DNA of 58,558 bases from Rhodoferax sp. (GTDB taxonomy: Bacteria > Pseudomonadota > Gammaproteobacteria > Burkholderiales > Burkholderiaceae_C). The notes below the pieces were generated by a model. That model was given only the letters and a program-made list of their open reading frames with translations. It did not search any database and had not been told where the DNA came from. Below are positions 43,863-53,215 of the stretch, piece after piece. Numbering within the stretch: the first letter of the stretch is position 1; every line of letters starts with the position of its first letter. Where the stretch lies: contig NZ_JAAFHA010000015.1 in the NCBI RefSeq assembly GCF_010365055.1, positions 1-58,558 on the forward strand, read 5' to 3'. A program made the position numbers and the translations under genes.

Positions 43863-44893
43863 TTGCGCTTTTGCGCTCACCCCAGGGTATCAGCGATGTG
43901 ACTGATCCACACTGGAATGAGATCATTGAGCAAGGTCGCAATACCCAGTTGCTGGGGCAAGTGGCAGCTTCGCTTCAGCGCGCACAACTGCTCGACCAGG
44001 TGCCCGCGCCAGTGCAGCGTCATCTGGCTCTGGCCAATCGGACCGTCACGCGGCGCAACGAATCGGTTAGTTGGGAGACGTCCACCCTGCGTCGCGCCGT
44101 AAACCCGACCATTCCCCTGGTGTTGCTCAAGGGCTGTGCCTATGTCGCCTGCGCGGACGACAACGCAGCCGGACGCATCTTCTCGGACATTGATGTTCTG
44201 GTGCGTCGACAAGATATGCAGGCGGTCGAGGCCGATCTCGCTTCTGTCGGTTGGAAGCCCAGCCGGGTCAATGACTACGACCTTGCGTACTACCGCAACT
44301 GGATGCATGAAGTGCCCCCGATGGAACATGTGCGGCGCCATACCGTGGTTGATTTGCACCACGCCATCAACCCCCCGGTCTCGCGCTATTACGTCAATCC
44401 CGATCAGCTGTTTGAACGCATGGTGGAGATTCGCCCGGGTATCTTCGTCCTTTCGGCGACGGACCGTGTCATTCACTGCGCCCTGCATTTGCTGCAAGAG
44501 GGGGAACCGAAGAAACTGATGCGGGATTTGTACGACCTCCATTTGCTGCTGCGCCAACACCATGGTTCAGCCGCAGGCATGGAACAACTCCATAATCGTG
44601 CCTGTGAGCTAAATGTTGATGCGTTGACCGGAGTTGCCATCGGCGCCGCCCGCGCCCTGTTTGCAAAAGACCTCGTTGAAGGTGAGCGTGCCGGGTGGCT
44701 TCAGGCCTGTGTTGACCGTGCCGCCAGGCAAACCAGTGGCAACACCACGGTGGCTGGTGAATTGGCCGGCATGGCCTTACTAACCTACTCTCATTGGATG
44801 AAAATGCCCATGCATCTCCTGGTGCCGCACCTGATTCGCAAGAGTCTCCTGCGCATGACGTCCAGCAAGGACATTCGGATCGGGCAGACTTAA
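43844..44893 (+). CDS. Nucleotidyltransferase family protein (NTP_transf_5-like)
   Basis: The protein has 349 residues from a GTG that overlaps the end of the kinase gene. LLKGCAYVACADDNAAGRIFSDIDVLVRR holds the nucleotidyltransferase-type DxD (SDIDVL), and VDLHHAINPP is the later acidic-His motif. This layout is that of uncharacterised nucleotidyltransferase proteins regularly found beside HprK-related kinases and PqqD-like proteins. It may add a nucleotide to a protein, peptide or glycan; nothing shows the substrate. It is followed after 32 bp by the serine protease gene. Confidence 0.78.
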   Translation: MSASRLIALLRSPQGISDVTDPHWNEIIEQGRNTQLLGQVAASLQRAQLLDQVPAPVQRHLALANRTVTRRNESVSWETSTLRRAVNPTIPLVLLKGCAYVACADDNAAGRIFSDIDVLVRRQDMQAVEADLASVGWKPSRVNDYDLAYYRNWMHEVPPMEHVRRHTVVDLHHAINPPVSRYYVNPDQLFERMVEIRPGIFVLSATDRVIHCALHLLQEGEPKKLMRDLYDLHLLLRQHHGSAAGMEQLHNRACELNVDALTGVAIGAARALFAKDLVEGERAGWLQACVDRAARQTSGNTTVAGELAGMALLTYSHWMKMPMHLLVPHLIRKSLLRMTSSKDIRIGQT

Positions 44894-44925
44894 GCTATGG
44901 AATTGAAATCAGGGGGCGCCGCAAA

Positions 44926-45714
44926 ATGAAGTCAATGCCATTTTTCATGGCTGTCTTTGTGAGTGTCTTTTTTGCCGGACCGCTCAAAGCCGACCTGCCC
45001 AGCGCCATTGTCAAAGTGAAACCGTCGGTGCTGTTGGTGGGTATCTACAAGAGAACCGACAGTCCGCGCTTTTCCTTGCGCGGCACCGGCTTTGTCGTGG
45101 CCCATGGAAATCTGGGCAGCAGCAACCTGGCCATCACCAACGCCCATGTGCTGCAGCCGCCGGGGAAAGAAGATGTCGAGGCGGCGCTGGTGGTCCACGT
45201 CAAGGTCGGTGACAACGAATGGCAGGTGCGCCAGGCGACCGTGCTTGAAGTGGACAAGCGCCATGACCTGGCCTTGTTGCGGTTTGACGGCCCGGCGGCA
45301 CCGGCGCTGCGGCTGGGCGATTCGGGCGCCGTACGCGAGGGGCAGGCGATTGCCTTCATGGGCTTTCCCATTGGGGGCGCATTAGGTTTCTCACCGGTCA
45401 CGCACCGCGCCATGGTGTCTTCGATTGTGGCGGCGGCCTTGCCCAGCCCGTCAGGACAGCGTCTCAATGAAAAAGCGATCCTCAGCCTGCGTGATGGCGC
45501 CAGCTTCGATATCTTCCAGCTCGATGGCACGGCTTATCCCGGCAACAGTGGCGGGCCCGCATTTGACCCGGACACCGGTGCAGTGCTGGGCGTGGTCAAC
45601 ATGGTGTTCATCAAGGGTACCCGGGAGTCGGCCTTGACCCATCCCTCGGGCATCAGCTACGCCATACCTGCCAACCATATTCTGCCGTTGCTGCAACGCA
45701 GGCAGAACAACTGA
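44926..45714 (+). CDS. Exported trypsin-like serine protease
   Basis: The protein has 262 residues. A signal peptide (about residues 1-22, MAVFVSVFFAGPLKA) precedes an S1/HtrA-like protease domain with the full triad: H74 in TNAHVLQ, D114 in RHDLALLRF and S208 in YPGNSGGPAF. There is no PDZ domain. ATG 44926 is chosen because AGGGGG lies about 10 nt upstream and the signal peptide follows directly. It is last in the operon behind the predicted sigma-54 promoter and may process the Tat-exported protein or other exported components. It ends 27 bp from the convergent manC gene. Confidence 0.87.
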   Translation: MKSMPFFMAVFVSVFFAGPLKADLPSAIVKVKPSVLLVGIYKRTDSPRFSLRGTGFVVAHGNLGSSNLAITNAHVLQPPGKEDVEAALVVHVKVGDNEWQVRQATVLEVDKRHDLALLRFDGPAAPALRLGDSGAVREGQAIAFMGFPIGGALGFSPVTHRAMVSSIVAAALPSPSGQRLNEKAILSLRDGASFDIFQLDGTAYPGNSGGPAFDPDTGAVLGVVNMVFIKGTRESALTHPSGISYAIPANHILPLLQRRQNN

Positions 45715-45741
45715 GTCCCCGGCTGGGTCGCGAATGAGCGC

Positions 45742-47229
45742 TTAGCGCCCGTACATATCCTCAAAGCGCACGATATCGTCCTCACCCAGGTACGAACCCG
45801 ACTGCACCTCGATCATCTCCAGCGCCACCCGGCCCGGGTTTTCCAGCCGGTGCGTCGTGCCCAAGGGGATGAAGGTGGACTGGTTTTCCGACAACAAAAA
45901 TGCCTTGTCACCGCAGGTGACCCTGGCCGTGCCGCTGACCACAATCCAGTGCTCGGCGCGGTGGTGGTGCATCTGCAATGACAGCGTGCCGCCCGGCTTG
46001 ACCACAATGCGCTTGACCTGAAAGCGCTCTCCTGCATCAACGCCGTCGTACCAGCCCCAGGGGCGAAATACCTTGCGGTGGATGATGCCCTCGGAGCGGC
46101 CCTGCTGTTTGAGACGATCGACGATCTTCTTCACGTCCTGCGTCTTGTCCTTGTGCGCGACCAGAATGGCGTCGACCGTTTCCACCACCACCAGGTCGCT
46201 CACGCCAACGCAGGCGATCAGGCGACCTTCCGACAGCGCCAGCGTGTTCTCGCAATCCTGCAACAGCACGTCGCCCTGGCTGACGTTGCCGCAGGCGTCT
46301 TTGGGTAGCACCTGCCACAGGGCATCCCAGGCACCGACGTCTGACCAGCCGGCAGTCAAGGGAATGACCACGCCGATGGGCAACCCGGGCGCACCAGCGT
46401 CAGATTTGCTTGCGCCTGCCGCAATGCGCTCCATCACCGCGTAATCGATCGAGTCGCTCGGGCACTGGGCAAAAGCATCCTTGCCGACACGCACAAATTC
46501 GCCATCGGTGCTGCCCTGCCGCCAGGCGCTTTCGCAGGCCGCCAGAATGTCGGGCCGGCAGGTGTTCATGGCGGCCAGCCAGACCGAGGCGCGCAGCATG
46601 AACAGGCCGCTGTTCCACAGGTAAGAGCCTGCGGCCAGATAGCCTTGCGCGGTGGCCAGGTCGGGCTTCTCGACAAAGCGGGCCATCAGGCGGGCGTTGG
46701 CGTCTGGCGTGCCTGATTTTCCGGCGTAAGCGGCGCCGGACTGGATGTAGCCGTAGCCGGTCTCAGGCGCATCGGGCGTGATGCCAAAGGTGACCACCGC
46801 GCCATCAAAGGCGAGCCGTGCGCCCTGGCTGACCACGCTTTGAAACGCGCCGATGTCGGTGATGACATGGTCGGCCGGCATCACCAGCAACACCGGGTCT
46901 GCATCGTTTTTAATAGCTGCTAACGCAGACAGAGTAAGGGCTGGAGCCGTATTTCGTCCAAAAGGCTCCAGCACGATGGTGCCCGGCTTGCCCAAGAGGC
47001 GCAGTTGCTCGGCAATGACAAAGCGGTATTCCTCGTTGCACACCACCATCGGTGGCGCCATATCCAAATTGGCAATGCCGTCGACGCGGCGCACGGTGGC
47101 CTGCAACAGCGAGTCAGTGCCCATCAGCGGCAGCAACTGCTTCGGATATTTTTCGCGCGACAGCGGCCACAGGCGCGTGCCCGAGCCACCAGAGAGAACA
47201 ACGGGTTGGATCAATACGGGAGATGTCAT
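45742..47229 (-). CDS. manC: Mannose-1-phosphate guanylyltransferase/mannose-6-phosphate isomerase
   Basis: This 495-residue bifunctional type II enzyme makes GDP-mannose. The N-terminal pyrophosphorylase signature is VVLSGGSGTRLWPLSREKYPKQLLPL, followed by VMPADHVI and FVEKPD. The C-terminal cupin carries the isomerase activity: FRPWGWYDGVDAGERFQVKRI, LSLQMHHHRAEHWIVVSG and IPLGTTHRLENPG. The product can feed the AlgD-like dehydrogenase at the left end and mannosyltransferases. A copy of the dispersed mini-element lies in frame at 46911-46949 (opposite orientation, encoding TLSALAAIKNDAD). It is the last gene in the minus-strand sugar-nucleotide group. Confidence 0.94.
   Translation of the reverse strand: MTSPVLIQPVVLSGGSGTRLWPLSREKYPKQLLPLMGTDSLLQATVRRVDGIANLDMAPPMVVCNEEYRFVIAEQLRLLGKPGTIVLEPFGRNTAPALTLSALAAIKNDADPVLLVMPADHVITDIGAFQSVVSQGARLAFDGAVVTFGITPDAPETGYGYIQSGAAYAGKSGTPDANARLMARFVEKPDLATAQGYLAAGSYLWNSGLFMLRASVWLAAMNTCRPDILAACESAWRQGSTDGEFVRVGKDAFAQCPSDSIDYAVMERIAAGASKSDAGAPGLPIGVVIPLTAGWSDVGAWDALWQVLPKDACGNVSQGDVLLQDCENTLALSEGRLIACVGVSDLVVVETVDAILVAHKDKTQDVKKIVDRLKQQGRSEGIIHRKVFRPWGWYDGVDAGERFQVKRIVVKPGGTLSLQMHHHRAEHWIVVSGTARVTCGDKAFLLSENQSTFIPLGTTHRLENPGRVALEMIEVQSGSYLGEDDIVRFEDMYGR
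46911..46949 (+). repeat. Dispersed mini-element, copy C (inside manC)
   Basis: TAATAGCTGCTAACGCAG, a 9-nt spacer and GGGCTGGAGCC match copy B almost base for base in both blocks, with the same spacing. It is AT-rich against its surroundings and lies in frame, antisense to manC. Confidence 0.7.
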
Positions 47230-47265
47230 GTCAAGGTCAAAAAGTGGGTTGCAGGGCAGTGGCTA

Positions 47266-48369
47266 TCAGGCGCGGGCGTCGCCCCAACGCAACTGGGACG
47301 TGTCGTCGCCGCGGTACAAGGTTTCGCCGTGGCGGTCCACGCAGTAGTCAGGCGAGACAATCATCTCGGTAAAGCGCATGTCGGCCGCAATGCGGGTGTA
47401 TTCAAACAAGATGCTGCGCACCACCTTGGCGCCGGTGCGAATGTGGCAACCGTGCCCGATCCAGGCTGGGCCGGTGATGGTGGCGCCGGGCTCGATGCGC
47501 ACGCTGGCGCCGATATAGACCGGGCCTTCAATCGTGACCTCGTCCCAGGCAATATTGGTGTTGAGCCCGACCCAGATGCCGGGTTTGACTTCGCGCCCGG
47601 GCATTTTCATCTGCTCCACTTCACCGCGCAGCACGCGCTGCAACACCGACCAGTAGTCACTGACCCGGCCAATGTCGATCCAGTTGAAAGGCCGGTTCTG
47701 GACATAAAACGGCAGCTTTTGCTCGACCAGTTGCGGAAACAACTGCGAGCCGATGTCATAAATCGTGTTGGGGGGTATCAGTTTGAGCACCTCGGGCTCA
47801 AAAATATAGATGCCGGTACTGGCCAGCGTCGATTTGGCCTCGGCAGGTGCAGGCTTTTCCTGAAAGGCTTCAATGCGCCCGTCCGGTCCTGCCACCACAA
47901 TGCCGTAAGCCTGCACGTCGGCCAGCGGCACATCGAGTGCGACGACGCTGGCGATGGCACCTTTGGCCTTGTGTTCAGCAATGGCCGCCGTGATGTCGAG
48001 GTCAATCAAGGCATCGGCGCACAGCACCAGCGTGGTCTGATCAAAAAAGCCGCCGAAGTCCTGGATGCGCCGCATGCCGCCGGCTGAGCCCATGGGACGG
48101 GGCAGAATGTCGCCGTGGTCACGCACGCCTTCGTAGGCATAGCCAATCTCCACGCCCCAACGACTGCCATCACCAAAATATTCTTCAATTTTCTGGTGGT
48201 TCCAGGCGACGTTGACCATGATCTCGGTGATGCCGTGGCGGGCCAGATGCTCAATCAGGTACTCCATCACCGGCTTGCCGAGAATCGGCACCATCGGCTT
48301 GGGCAGGTCAAGGGTCAGGGGGCGCACGCGGGTGCCTTGGCCGGCGGCCAGAATCATGCCTTTGGTCAT
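47266..48369 (-). CDS. NDP-sugar (mannose-1-phosphate guanylyltransferase-like) nucleotidyltransferase
   Basis: The protein has 367 residues. The N-terminal nucleotidyltransferase domain has GMILAAGQGTRVRPLTLDLPKPMVPI and LVLCADALIDLD. The C-terminal left-handed beta-helix has TIEGPVYIGASVRIEPGATITGPAWIGHGCHI. This is the architecture of GDP-mannose or other NDP-sugar pyrophosphorylases, not of RmlA (which lacks the beta-helix). ATG 48369 has AGGA about 9 nt upstream; ATG 48396 is an alternative start. It lies between galE and manC on the same strand and supplies an activated hexose. Confidence 0.87.
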   Translation of the reverse strand: MTKGMILAAGQGTRVRPLTLDLPKPMVPILGKPVMEYLIEHLARHGITEIMVNVAWNHQKIEEYFGDGSRWGVEIGYAYEGVRDHGDILPRPMGSAGGMRRIQDFGGFFDQTTLVLCADALIDLDITAAIAEHKAKGAIASVVALDVPLADVQAYGIVVAGPDGRIEAFQEKPAPAEAKSTLASTGIYIFEPEVLKLIPPNTIYDIGSQLFPQLVEQKLPFYVQNRPFNWIDIGRVSDYWSVLQRVLRGEVEQMKMPGREVKPGIWVGLNTNIAWDEVTIEGPVYIGASVRIEPGATITGPAWIGHGCHIRTGAKVVRSILFEYTRIAADMRFTEMIVSPDYCVDRHGETLYRGDDTSQLRWGDARA

Positions 48370-48421
48370 ATTTTTCCTGTTCTTTTTCGGTTGCATATCT
48401 TTTTCCCTTGGTGGTTGCAAT

Positions 48422-49441
48422 TCAGGCGGGCGCATAGCCTTGCGGGTTGCTGCTCTGCCAGCGCCAGGCATCTGCGCACATGGCGTCCAGGCCACGCTCG
48501 GCGCGCCAACCCAACAGCGACAAGGCCAGCGCCGGATCGGCGTAGCAGGCGGCGATATCACCGGCGCGGCGCGGCGCAATTTTGTAGGGTACGGGCTTGC
48601 CGCTGGCCTGCTCGAACGCGTGCACCATGTCCAGCACGCTGTAGCCAACGCCGGTGCCCAGGTTGATCGCCTGGCACTCGGTGTGCTGTTGCAGCCGCTC
48701 CAGCGCCTTGAGGTGACCCAACGCCAGATCGACCACATGGATGTAATCGCGCACGCCGGTGCCGTCCGCCGTGGCGTAGTCATCGCCCCACACATTCAGA
48801 TATTCGCGTCGCCCGACAGCGACCTGGGCCACAAACGGCAGCAGGTTGTTGGGCAGGCCCTGCGGATCTTCACCGATCAGGCCGCTGGCATGCGCACCGA
48901 CCGGGTTGAAGTAGCGCAGCAGGCTGATGCGCCAGCTTGGGTCGCTCTGGTACAGGTCGCGCAGCATGTTTTCGATCACCAGCTTGGTCTGGCCATACGG
49001 GTTGGTGGCTGAGAGCGGATGGTCTTCGGTCAACGGCAGGCGCTGCGGGTCACCATAGACCGTGGCCGAGGAACTGAACACCAGCGTCTTGACGCCGCAC
49101 TCAAGCATCGCCTCTAGCAGGCGCAGCGTCCCGACCACGTTGTTGTCGTAATAGGCCAGCGGCTGTTGCACCGACTCGCCCACCGCCTTGAGACCGGCGA
49201 AATGGATCACGGCGCTCGCGCCGCTCTGCGCCAAGGCCGCGACCAGCGCGGCGCGGTCGCGAATGTCGCCCTGCACCAGGTGTGGCTGCCGGCCGGTAAT
49301 GCGTTGCATCCGCGCCAGCGCTTCGGGCTGGCTGTTGCAGAAGTTGTCAAACACGGTGACCTCATGGCCCGCACTGAGCAATTCGACGCAGGTGTGGGAG
49401 CCGATATAACCGGCGCCGCCGGTGACAAAAATCATGGGCAT
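48422..49441 (-). CDS. galE: UDP-glucose 4-epimerase
   Basis: This 339-residue extended short-chain dehydrogenase has [20 protein letters not shown] with the NAD-binding GxxGxx[32 protein letters not shown] and [11 protein letters not shown], which carries the YxxxK pair. C-terminal [14 protein letters not shown] and [13 protein letters not shown] are typical of GalE. It interconverts UDP-glucose and UDP-galactose (possibly also the N-acetyl forms) for the glycan. The start is ATG 49441; ATG 49435 is equally possible. It lies 35 bp after rfbD in a sugar-nucleotide operon. Confidence 0.94.
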   Translation of the reverse strand: MPMIFVTGGAGYIGSHTCVELLSAGHEVTVFDNFCNSQPEALARMQRITGRQPHLVQGDIRDRAALVAALAQSGASAVIHFAGLKAVGESVQQPLAYYDNNVVGTLRLLEAMLECGVKTLVFSSSATVYGDPQRLPLTEDHPLSATNPYGQTKLVIENMLRDLYQSDPSWRISLLRYFNPVGAHASGLIGEDPQGLPNNLLPFVAQVAVGRREYLNVWGDDYATADGTGVRDYIHVVDLALGHLKALERLQQHTECQAINLGTGVGYSVLDMVHAFEQASGKPVPYKIAPRRAGDIAACYADPALALSLLGWRAERGLDAMCADAWRWQSSNPQGYAPA

Positions 49442-49476
49442 GGGGTGTTTTGGCGTGAGGGCATGGCGGTGCTGGT

Positions 49477-50379
49477 TTAGCTGAGGGTTTCCGTCAGCAT
49501 GCGCGCCACGCCTTGCTGCCAGGGCGGCAGGGCCAGCCCGAAAGCCGCTTGCAGTTTGCGCGTGTTCAGGCGCGAATTCAGCGGTCGGCGCGCCGGGGTC
49601 GGGTAACTGGCGGTCGGCGTGGGTGACACTTGATCCGGCCCGGCCTTGAGCTGGCAGCCCAGTGCCTGCGCCTGGCCCAGCACGTAGCGGGCGTAGCCGT
49701 ACCAACTGGTCTCGCCGCCGGCCACGCAGTGGTACAGACCGGCCAACTCGGGCTCCCGCATCGCCTTGACCAGTGCGTGCGCCGTCACGTCGGCCAGCAG
49801 TTCGGCCGAAGTCGGCGCGCCGATCTGGTCGTCAATCACGGTTAGCGTCTCGCGCTCGCCGGCCAGGCGCAGCATGGTCTTGGCAAAGTTGCCACCGCGG
49901 GCGGCGTAGACCCAGCTGGTGCGGAAAATCAGATGTTTGGTGCATGCGGCCACCGCCTGCTCGCCTGCACGCTTGGTCTGGCCGTAGACACTCAAGGGGC
50001 CGGTGGCGTCGCCCTCGCGCCAGGCTTGCTGGCCGCTGCCGTCAAAGACATAGTCGGTGGAGTAATGCAGCAGCCAGGCGCCCAGTTTTTGCGCCTCGCT
50101 GGCCAGCACGCCGGGGGCCAGTGCGTTCAGGGTGCGGGCCAGCTCGGGCTCGGCCTCGGCTTTGTCCACGGCGGTGTGCGCGGCGGCATTCACGATCACG
50201 TCGGGTTTGACACGGCGGATCGTTTCGGCCAGCCCGGGAAGATTGCTGAAGTCGCCGCACAGGCCGTCCGGGTTGTGGGATGCGTCAAAGTCCAGCGCCA
50301 CCAGCTCGCCCAGCACCGACAGACTGCGCTGCAGCTCCCAGCCGACCTGGCCGCCACGGCCAAAAAGAAGAATTTTCAT
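49477..50379 (-). CDS. rfbD: dTDP-4-dehydrorhamnose reductase
   Basis: This 300-residue RmlD-type reductase has [20 protein letters not shown] with the NAD(P)-binding GxxGxx[43 protein letters not shown] with the YxxxK pair, and [19 protein letters not shown]. It makes the last step to dTDP-L-rhamnose. The upstream gene on the same strand is rfbB. No rfbA or rfbC is visible in this window, so those steps must be encoded elsewhere. Confidence 0.94.
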   Translation of the reverse strand: MKILLFGRGGQVGWELQRSLSVLGELVALDFDASHNPDGLCGDFSNLPGLAETIRRVKPDVIVNAAAHTAVDKAEAEPELARTLNALAPGVLASEAQKLGAWLLHYSTDYVFDGSGQQAWREGDATGPLSVYGQTKRAGEQAVAACTKHLIFRTSWVYAARGGNFAKTMLRLAGERETLTVIDDQIGAPTSAELLADVTAHALVKAMREPELAGLYHCVAGGETSWYGYARYVLGQAQALGCQLKAGPDQVSPTPTASYPTPARRPLNSRLNTRKLQAAFGLALPPWQQGVARMLTETLS

Positions 50380-50383
50380 GACG

Positions 50384-50450
50384 TAGAGCTTTGCATTGAA
50401 TTCTTGAGTAACTATAAATTGAGTAGCAATATAACGAGGTAGGACGGGGG
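50384..50450 (-). repeat. Possible degenerate mini-element, copy F (rfbB-rfbD spacer)
   Basis: Read on the minus strand, ATTGCTACTCAATTTATAG, TTACTCAAG and GCTCTACG recall copy A (ATTGCTACTG, TTATGCAGCTAA, GGGCTAGAG). The 104-bp spacer between rfbB and rfbD is AT-rich. The match is weak and the call tentative. Confidence 0.35.
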
Positions 50451-50483
50451 ATAGCGGCCAATAACGTATACATCAATTGACCA

Positions 50484-51545
50484 TCAATGGCCATACTGTT
50501 TTGCCACCCAATCGCGGTAGCCGCCGCTTTGCACATTGGCAACCCAATCGGGGTGGTCCAGGTACCACTGCACGGTTTTGCGGATGCCGCTCTCGAAGGT
50601 CTCGGCCGGTTTCCAGCCCAGTTCCTGTTCGATCTTGCGTGCGTCGATGGCGTAGCGCCGGTCGTGACCGGGGCGGTCGGTGACGTAGGTAATTTGATCT
50701 TTATAAGGCTTGCCGTCGGCACGCGGTTTGAGTTCGTCGAGCAGGGCGCAGACGATGTGCACGATCTCTAAGTTGGGCTTTTCGTTCCAGCCGCCCACGT
50801 TGTAAACCTCACCCACCCGGCCCGCTTCGAGCACGCGGCGGATCGCGCTGCAATGGTCTTTGACATACAGCCAGTCGCGAACCTGCTGGCCGTCGCCGTA
50901 CACCGGCAGCGGCTTGCCGGCCTGCGCGTTGACGATCATCAGCGGTATCAGCTTTTCGGGGAAGTGAAACGGTCCGTAGTTGTTGGAGCAATTGGTGGTC
51001 AGCACCGGCAGGCCGTAGGTGTGGTGGTAGGCGCGCACCAAGTGGTCGCTGGCCGCTTTGGAGGCTGAATACGGGCTGTTGGGCTCGTAACGATGGGTCT
51101 CGGTGAAAGCGGGCTCGGTTTTGGACAGCGAGCCATAGACCTCGTCGGTGGAGACGTGCAGCAGCCGGAAGGCGGCCTTGGGCGCGGCGTCCAGCGTGCT
51201 CCAAAAGGCCCGCACCGCCTCTAACAGATTGAAGGTGCCCACGATGTTGGTCTGGATGAACTCACCCGGCCCGAGGATGGAACGATCCACATGCGACTCG
51301 GCGGCAAAGTTCACCACCGCGCGCGGCTGGTGCTGCGCCAGCAAGCCCGCCACCAGCGCGCTATCGCCAATATCACCCTGCACAAACACATGGCGCGCAT
51401 CGCCGGCGAGCGCGGCCAGGTTTTGCAGATTGCCCGCGTAGGTGAGCTTGTCGAGATTGATCACCGGCTCATCCGATGCGCCAAGCCAATCGAGGACGAA
51501 GTTGCTGCCAATAAAGCCGGCGCCGCCGGTGACGAGGATACTCAT
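50484..51545 (-). CDS. rfbB: dTDP-glucose 4,6-dehydratase
   Basis: This 353-residue RmlB-type enzyme has [20 protein letters not shown] with the NAD-binding motif, [39 protein letters not shown] with the catalytic Thr-Asp-Glu, and [16 protein letters not shown] with the YxxxK pair. [12 protein letters not shown] near the end is typical. It converts dTDP-glucose to dTDP-4-keto-6-deoxyglucose. ATG 51545 is chosen over the longer frame because it gives the standard N terminus. It is the first gene in the sugar-nucleotide operon leading to rfbD, galE, the nucleotidyltransferase and manC. Confidence 0.95.
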   Translation of the reverse strand: MSILVTGGAGFIGSNFVLDWLGASDEPVINLDKLTYAGNLQNLAALAGDARHVFVQGDIGDSALVAGLLAQHQPRAVVNFAAESHVDRSILGPGEFIQTNIVGTFNLLEAVRAFWSTLDAAPKAAFRLLHVSTDEVYGSLSKTEPAFTETHRYEPNSPYSASKAASDHLVRAYHHTYGLPVLTTNCSNNYGPFHFPEKLIPLMIVNAQAGKPLPVYGDGQQVRDWLYVKDHCSAIRRVLEAGRVGEVYNVGGWNEKPNLEIVHIVCALLDELKPRADGKPYKDQITYVTDRPGHDRRYAIDARKIEQELGWKPAETFESGIRKTVQWYLDHPDWVANVQSGGYRDWVAKQYGH

Positions 51546-51644
51546 AGGGGGGTCGTTCCTGAACAGACATAAGACTGACTTGATTATCACTGCTGAGCCG
51601 GTCTCCGGTCTGACGCAGCCAGTGGGGCATTTTTCACATGAAAT

Positions 51645-51692
51645 CGGCCGCTAGCCCTCGTCTTTATTGGCTGTTAACTCCTTTTTTTATAG
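51645..51692 (-). repeat. Possible mini-element, copy E (upstream of rfbB)
   Basis: Read on the minus strand, a run of A is followed by AGGAGTTAACAGCC, an 11-nt spacer and GGGCTAGCGGCC. The last block resembles GGGCTAGAGGCC in copy B. It lies in the 241-bp space between rfbB and the CoA-transferase gene. Confidence 0.4.
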
Positions 51693-51786
51693 TGAATGAA
51701 GAGATGCGTTGACGGCCATCATGTCAGCCCCTGTGTATCTGATCGCTGGCAGTGACCCGCCGTTGCGATTTATCAATCCGTCCGCA

Positions 51787-53082
51787 TTACAGCAGCTGCA
51801 TTTTGCGTGCGGCCTCCAGCAGCTCGGTGCGGAAATCCGGGTGCGCAATCGAGATCATCTCCTGCGCCCGCTGTTTGGCCGACTTGCCGCGCAGTTGCGC
51901 CACACCATATTCAGTCACGACATAGTTGATGTCGTTCTTGCTGGTGCTCATGTGGGTGCCAGGCGCCAGCGTCGGCACGATGCGCGTGAGGCGGTCGTTC
52001 TGGGCGGTGGACGGCAGCACGATGAAGGCCTTGCCGCCGCGCGAGCGGTTGGCAGCGCGCACAAAATCGGCCTGGCCACCAGTGCCGGAATAGGGCACCG
52101 AACCCAGACTCTCGGAGCCGCATTGGCCGAGCAGATCGATCTGCAGCGTGGCATTGATCGCTACCAGCTTGTCGTTTTTGGCCGCCAGATACGGATCGTT
52201 GGTGTAGTCCGCCGGGTGGATCTCCAGCGCCGGGTTGCGGTCCATGAACTGGTACAGTTTTTTGGATCCCAGCGCAAAGGTGGCGACCATCTTGCCCGGT
52301 AGATAGCTCTTCTTGCGGTTGGTGACGGCGCCGCTTTCAACCAGCGTCAGGATGCCGTCGCCAATCATCTCGGTGTGCACGCCCAGGTCATGCTTGTGCG
52401 TGAGTTGCATCACCACCGCGTCCGGGATGCCGCCGTAGCCGATTTGCAGCGTGGAGCCGTCGTCGATCATGTCGGCCACATACTTGCCAATCGCGACCTG
52501 CACCGGGCCAATTTTGGGCAAGCTGACCTCCATCACCGGATCGATACTCTCAACCAGCGCCGCCACTTGGGAGATATGCACATGGCAATTGCCATAGGCA
52601 AACGGCACATTCGGGTTGACTTCCAGCACCACGGCACGCGCCTTGGCCACCGCGGCCATGGTGTAGTCGGCGCCCAGGCTGAGCGAAAAATAGCCGTGCG
52701 GGTCCATCGGCGATGCCATCGAAAACACCACGTCGGCCGGAATCTGGCCGCGCTCGATCAGGCTCGGCATCTCCGAGAAATAGCTGGGAATGAAATCGAT
52801 CCAGCCGCTCTGACCACCAGGGCGGGTCGAGGCACCAAAGAAGAACGCCACGTGGCGCACATGCTCCGCCGTTTCCGGGTCGATGTAGCCAAACTTGCGC
52901 ACCGCCAGAATCTGCCCCACCTTGACGTCGCGGAAGCGCCGGCGCTGCTCTGACAGCGCGGTCAAAAGCGCGGGCGGCTCGCCAACCCCGGTGGGAACAA
53001 TGATGAAGTCGCCGTTCTGGACATGAGAAATGGCATCGTCGGCGCTGCCAAGTTTGCTTTGGTATTGAGTCTTGAATGACAT
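51787..53082 (-). CDS. Acetyl-CoA hydrolase/CoA-transferase family protein (4-hydroxybutyrate CoA-transferase-like)
   Basis: The protein has 431 residues. Family landmarks are FIIVPTGVGEPPALL near the N terminus, GYFSLSLGADYTMAAVAKA, IGYGGIPDAVVMQL followed by LGVHTEMIGDG, which should hold the catalytic glutamate, IDLLGQCGSESLG, YSGTGGQADFVRAA and VVTEYGVAQLRGKSAKQRA. It moves CoA between short-chain acids or hydrolyses acetyl-CoA. It is unrelated to polysaccharide synthesis as far as can be seen and marks the change to housekeeping genes. It has its own upstream space of 133 bp before rlmJ on the same strand. Confidence 0.9.
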   Translation of the reverse strand: MSFKTQYQSKLGSADDAISHVQNGDFIIVPTGVGEPPALLTALSEQRRRFRDVKVGQILAVRKFGYIDPETAEHVRHVAFFFGASTRPGGQSGWIDFIPSYFSEMPSLIERGQIPADVVFSMASPMDPHGYFSLSLGADYTMAAVAKARAVVLEVNPNVPFAYGNCHVHISQVAALVESIDPVMEVSLPKIGPVQVAIGKYVADMIDDGSTLQIGYGGIPDAVVMQLTHKHDLGVHTEMIGDGILTLVESGAVTNRKKSYLPGKMVATFALGSKKLYQFMDRNPALEIHPADYTNDPYLAAKNDKLVAINATLQIDLLGQCGSESLGSVPYSGTGGQADFVRAANRSRGGKAFIVLPSTAQNDRLTRIVPTLAPGTHMSTSKNDINYVVTEYGVAQLRGKSAKQRAQEMISIAHPDFRTELLEAARKMQLL

Positions 53083-53215
53083 GGTGCGGTGGGTTCTCTC
53101 GACGGTTCACGGTGACTGGGCAGGCGTTGGAACAAGACAACCCGCGCCTGCCCGGCGCGAGCTGACCTGGTCGGTCTTCAAACAGGGTGGCCTGCTTGGC
53201 GTTATTGCGCTGTGA

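Noticed and set aside
47005..48087. 360-codon plus-strand frame across the manC/nucleotidyltransferase junction
   Set aside because: It is antisense to two clear enzymes and has no motif or ribosome site.
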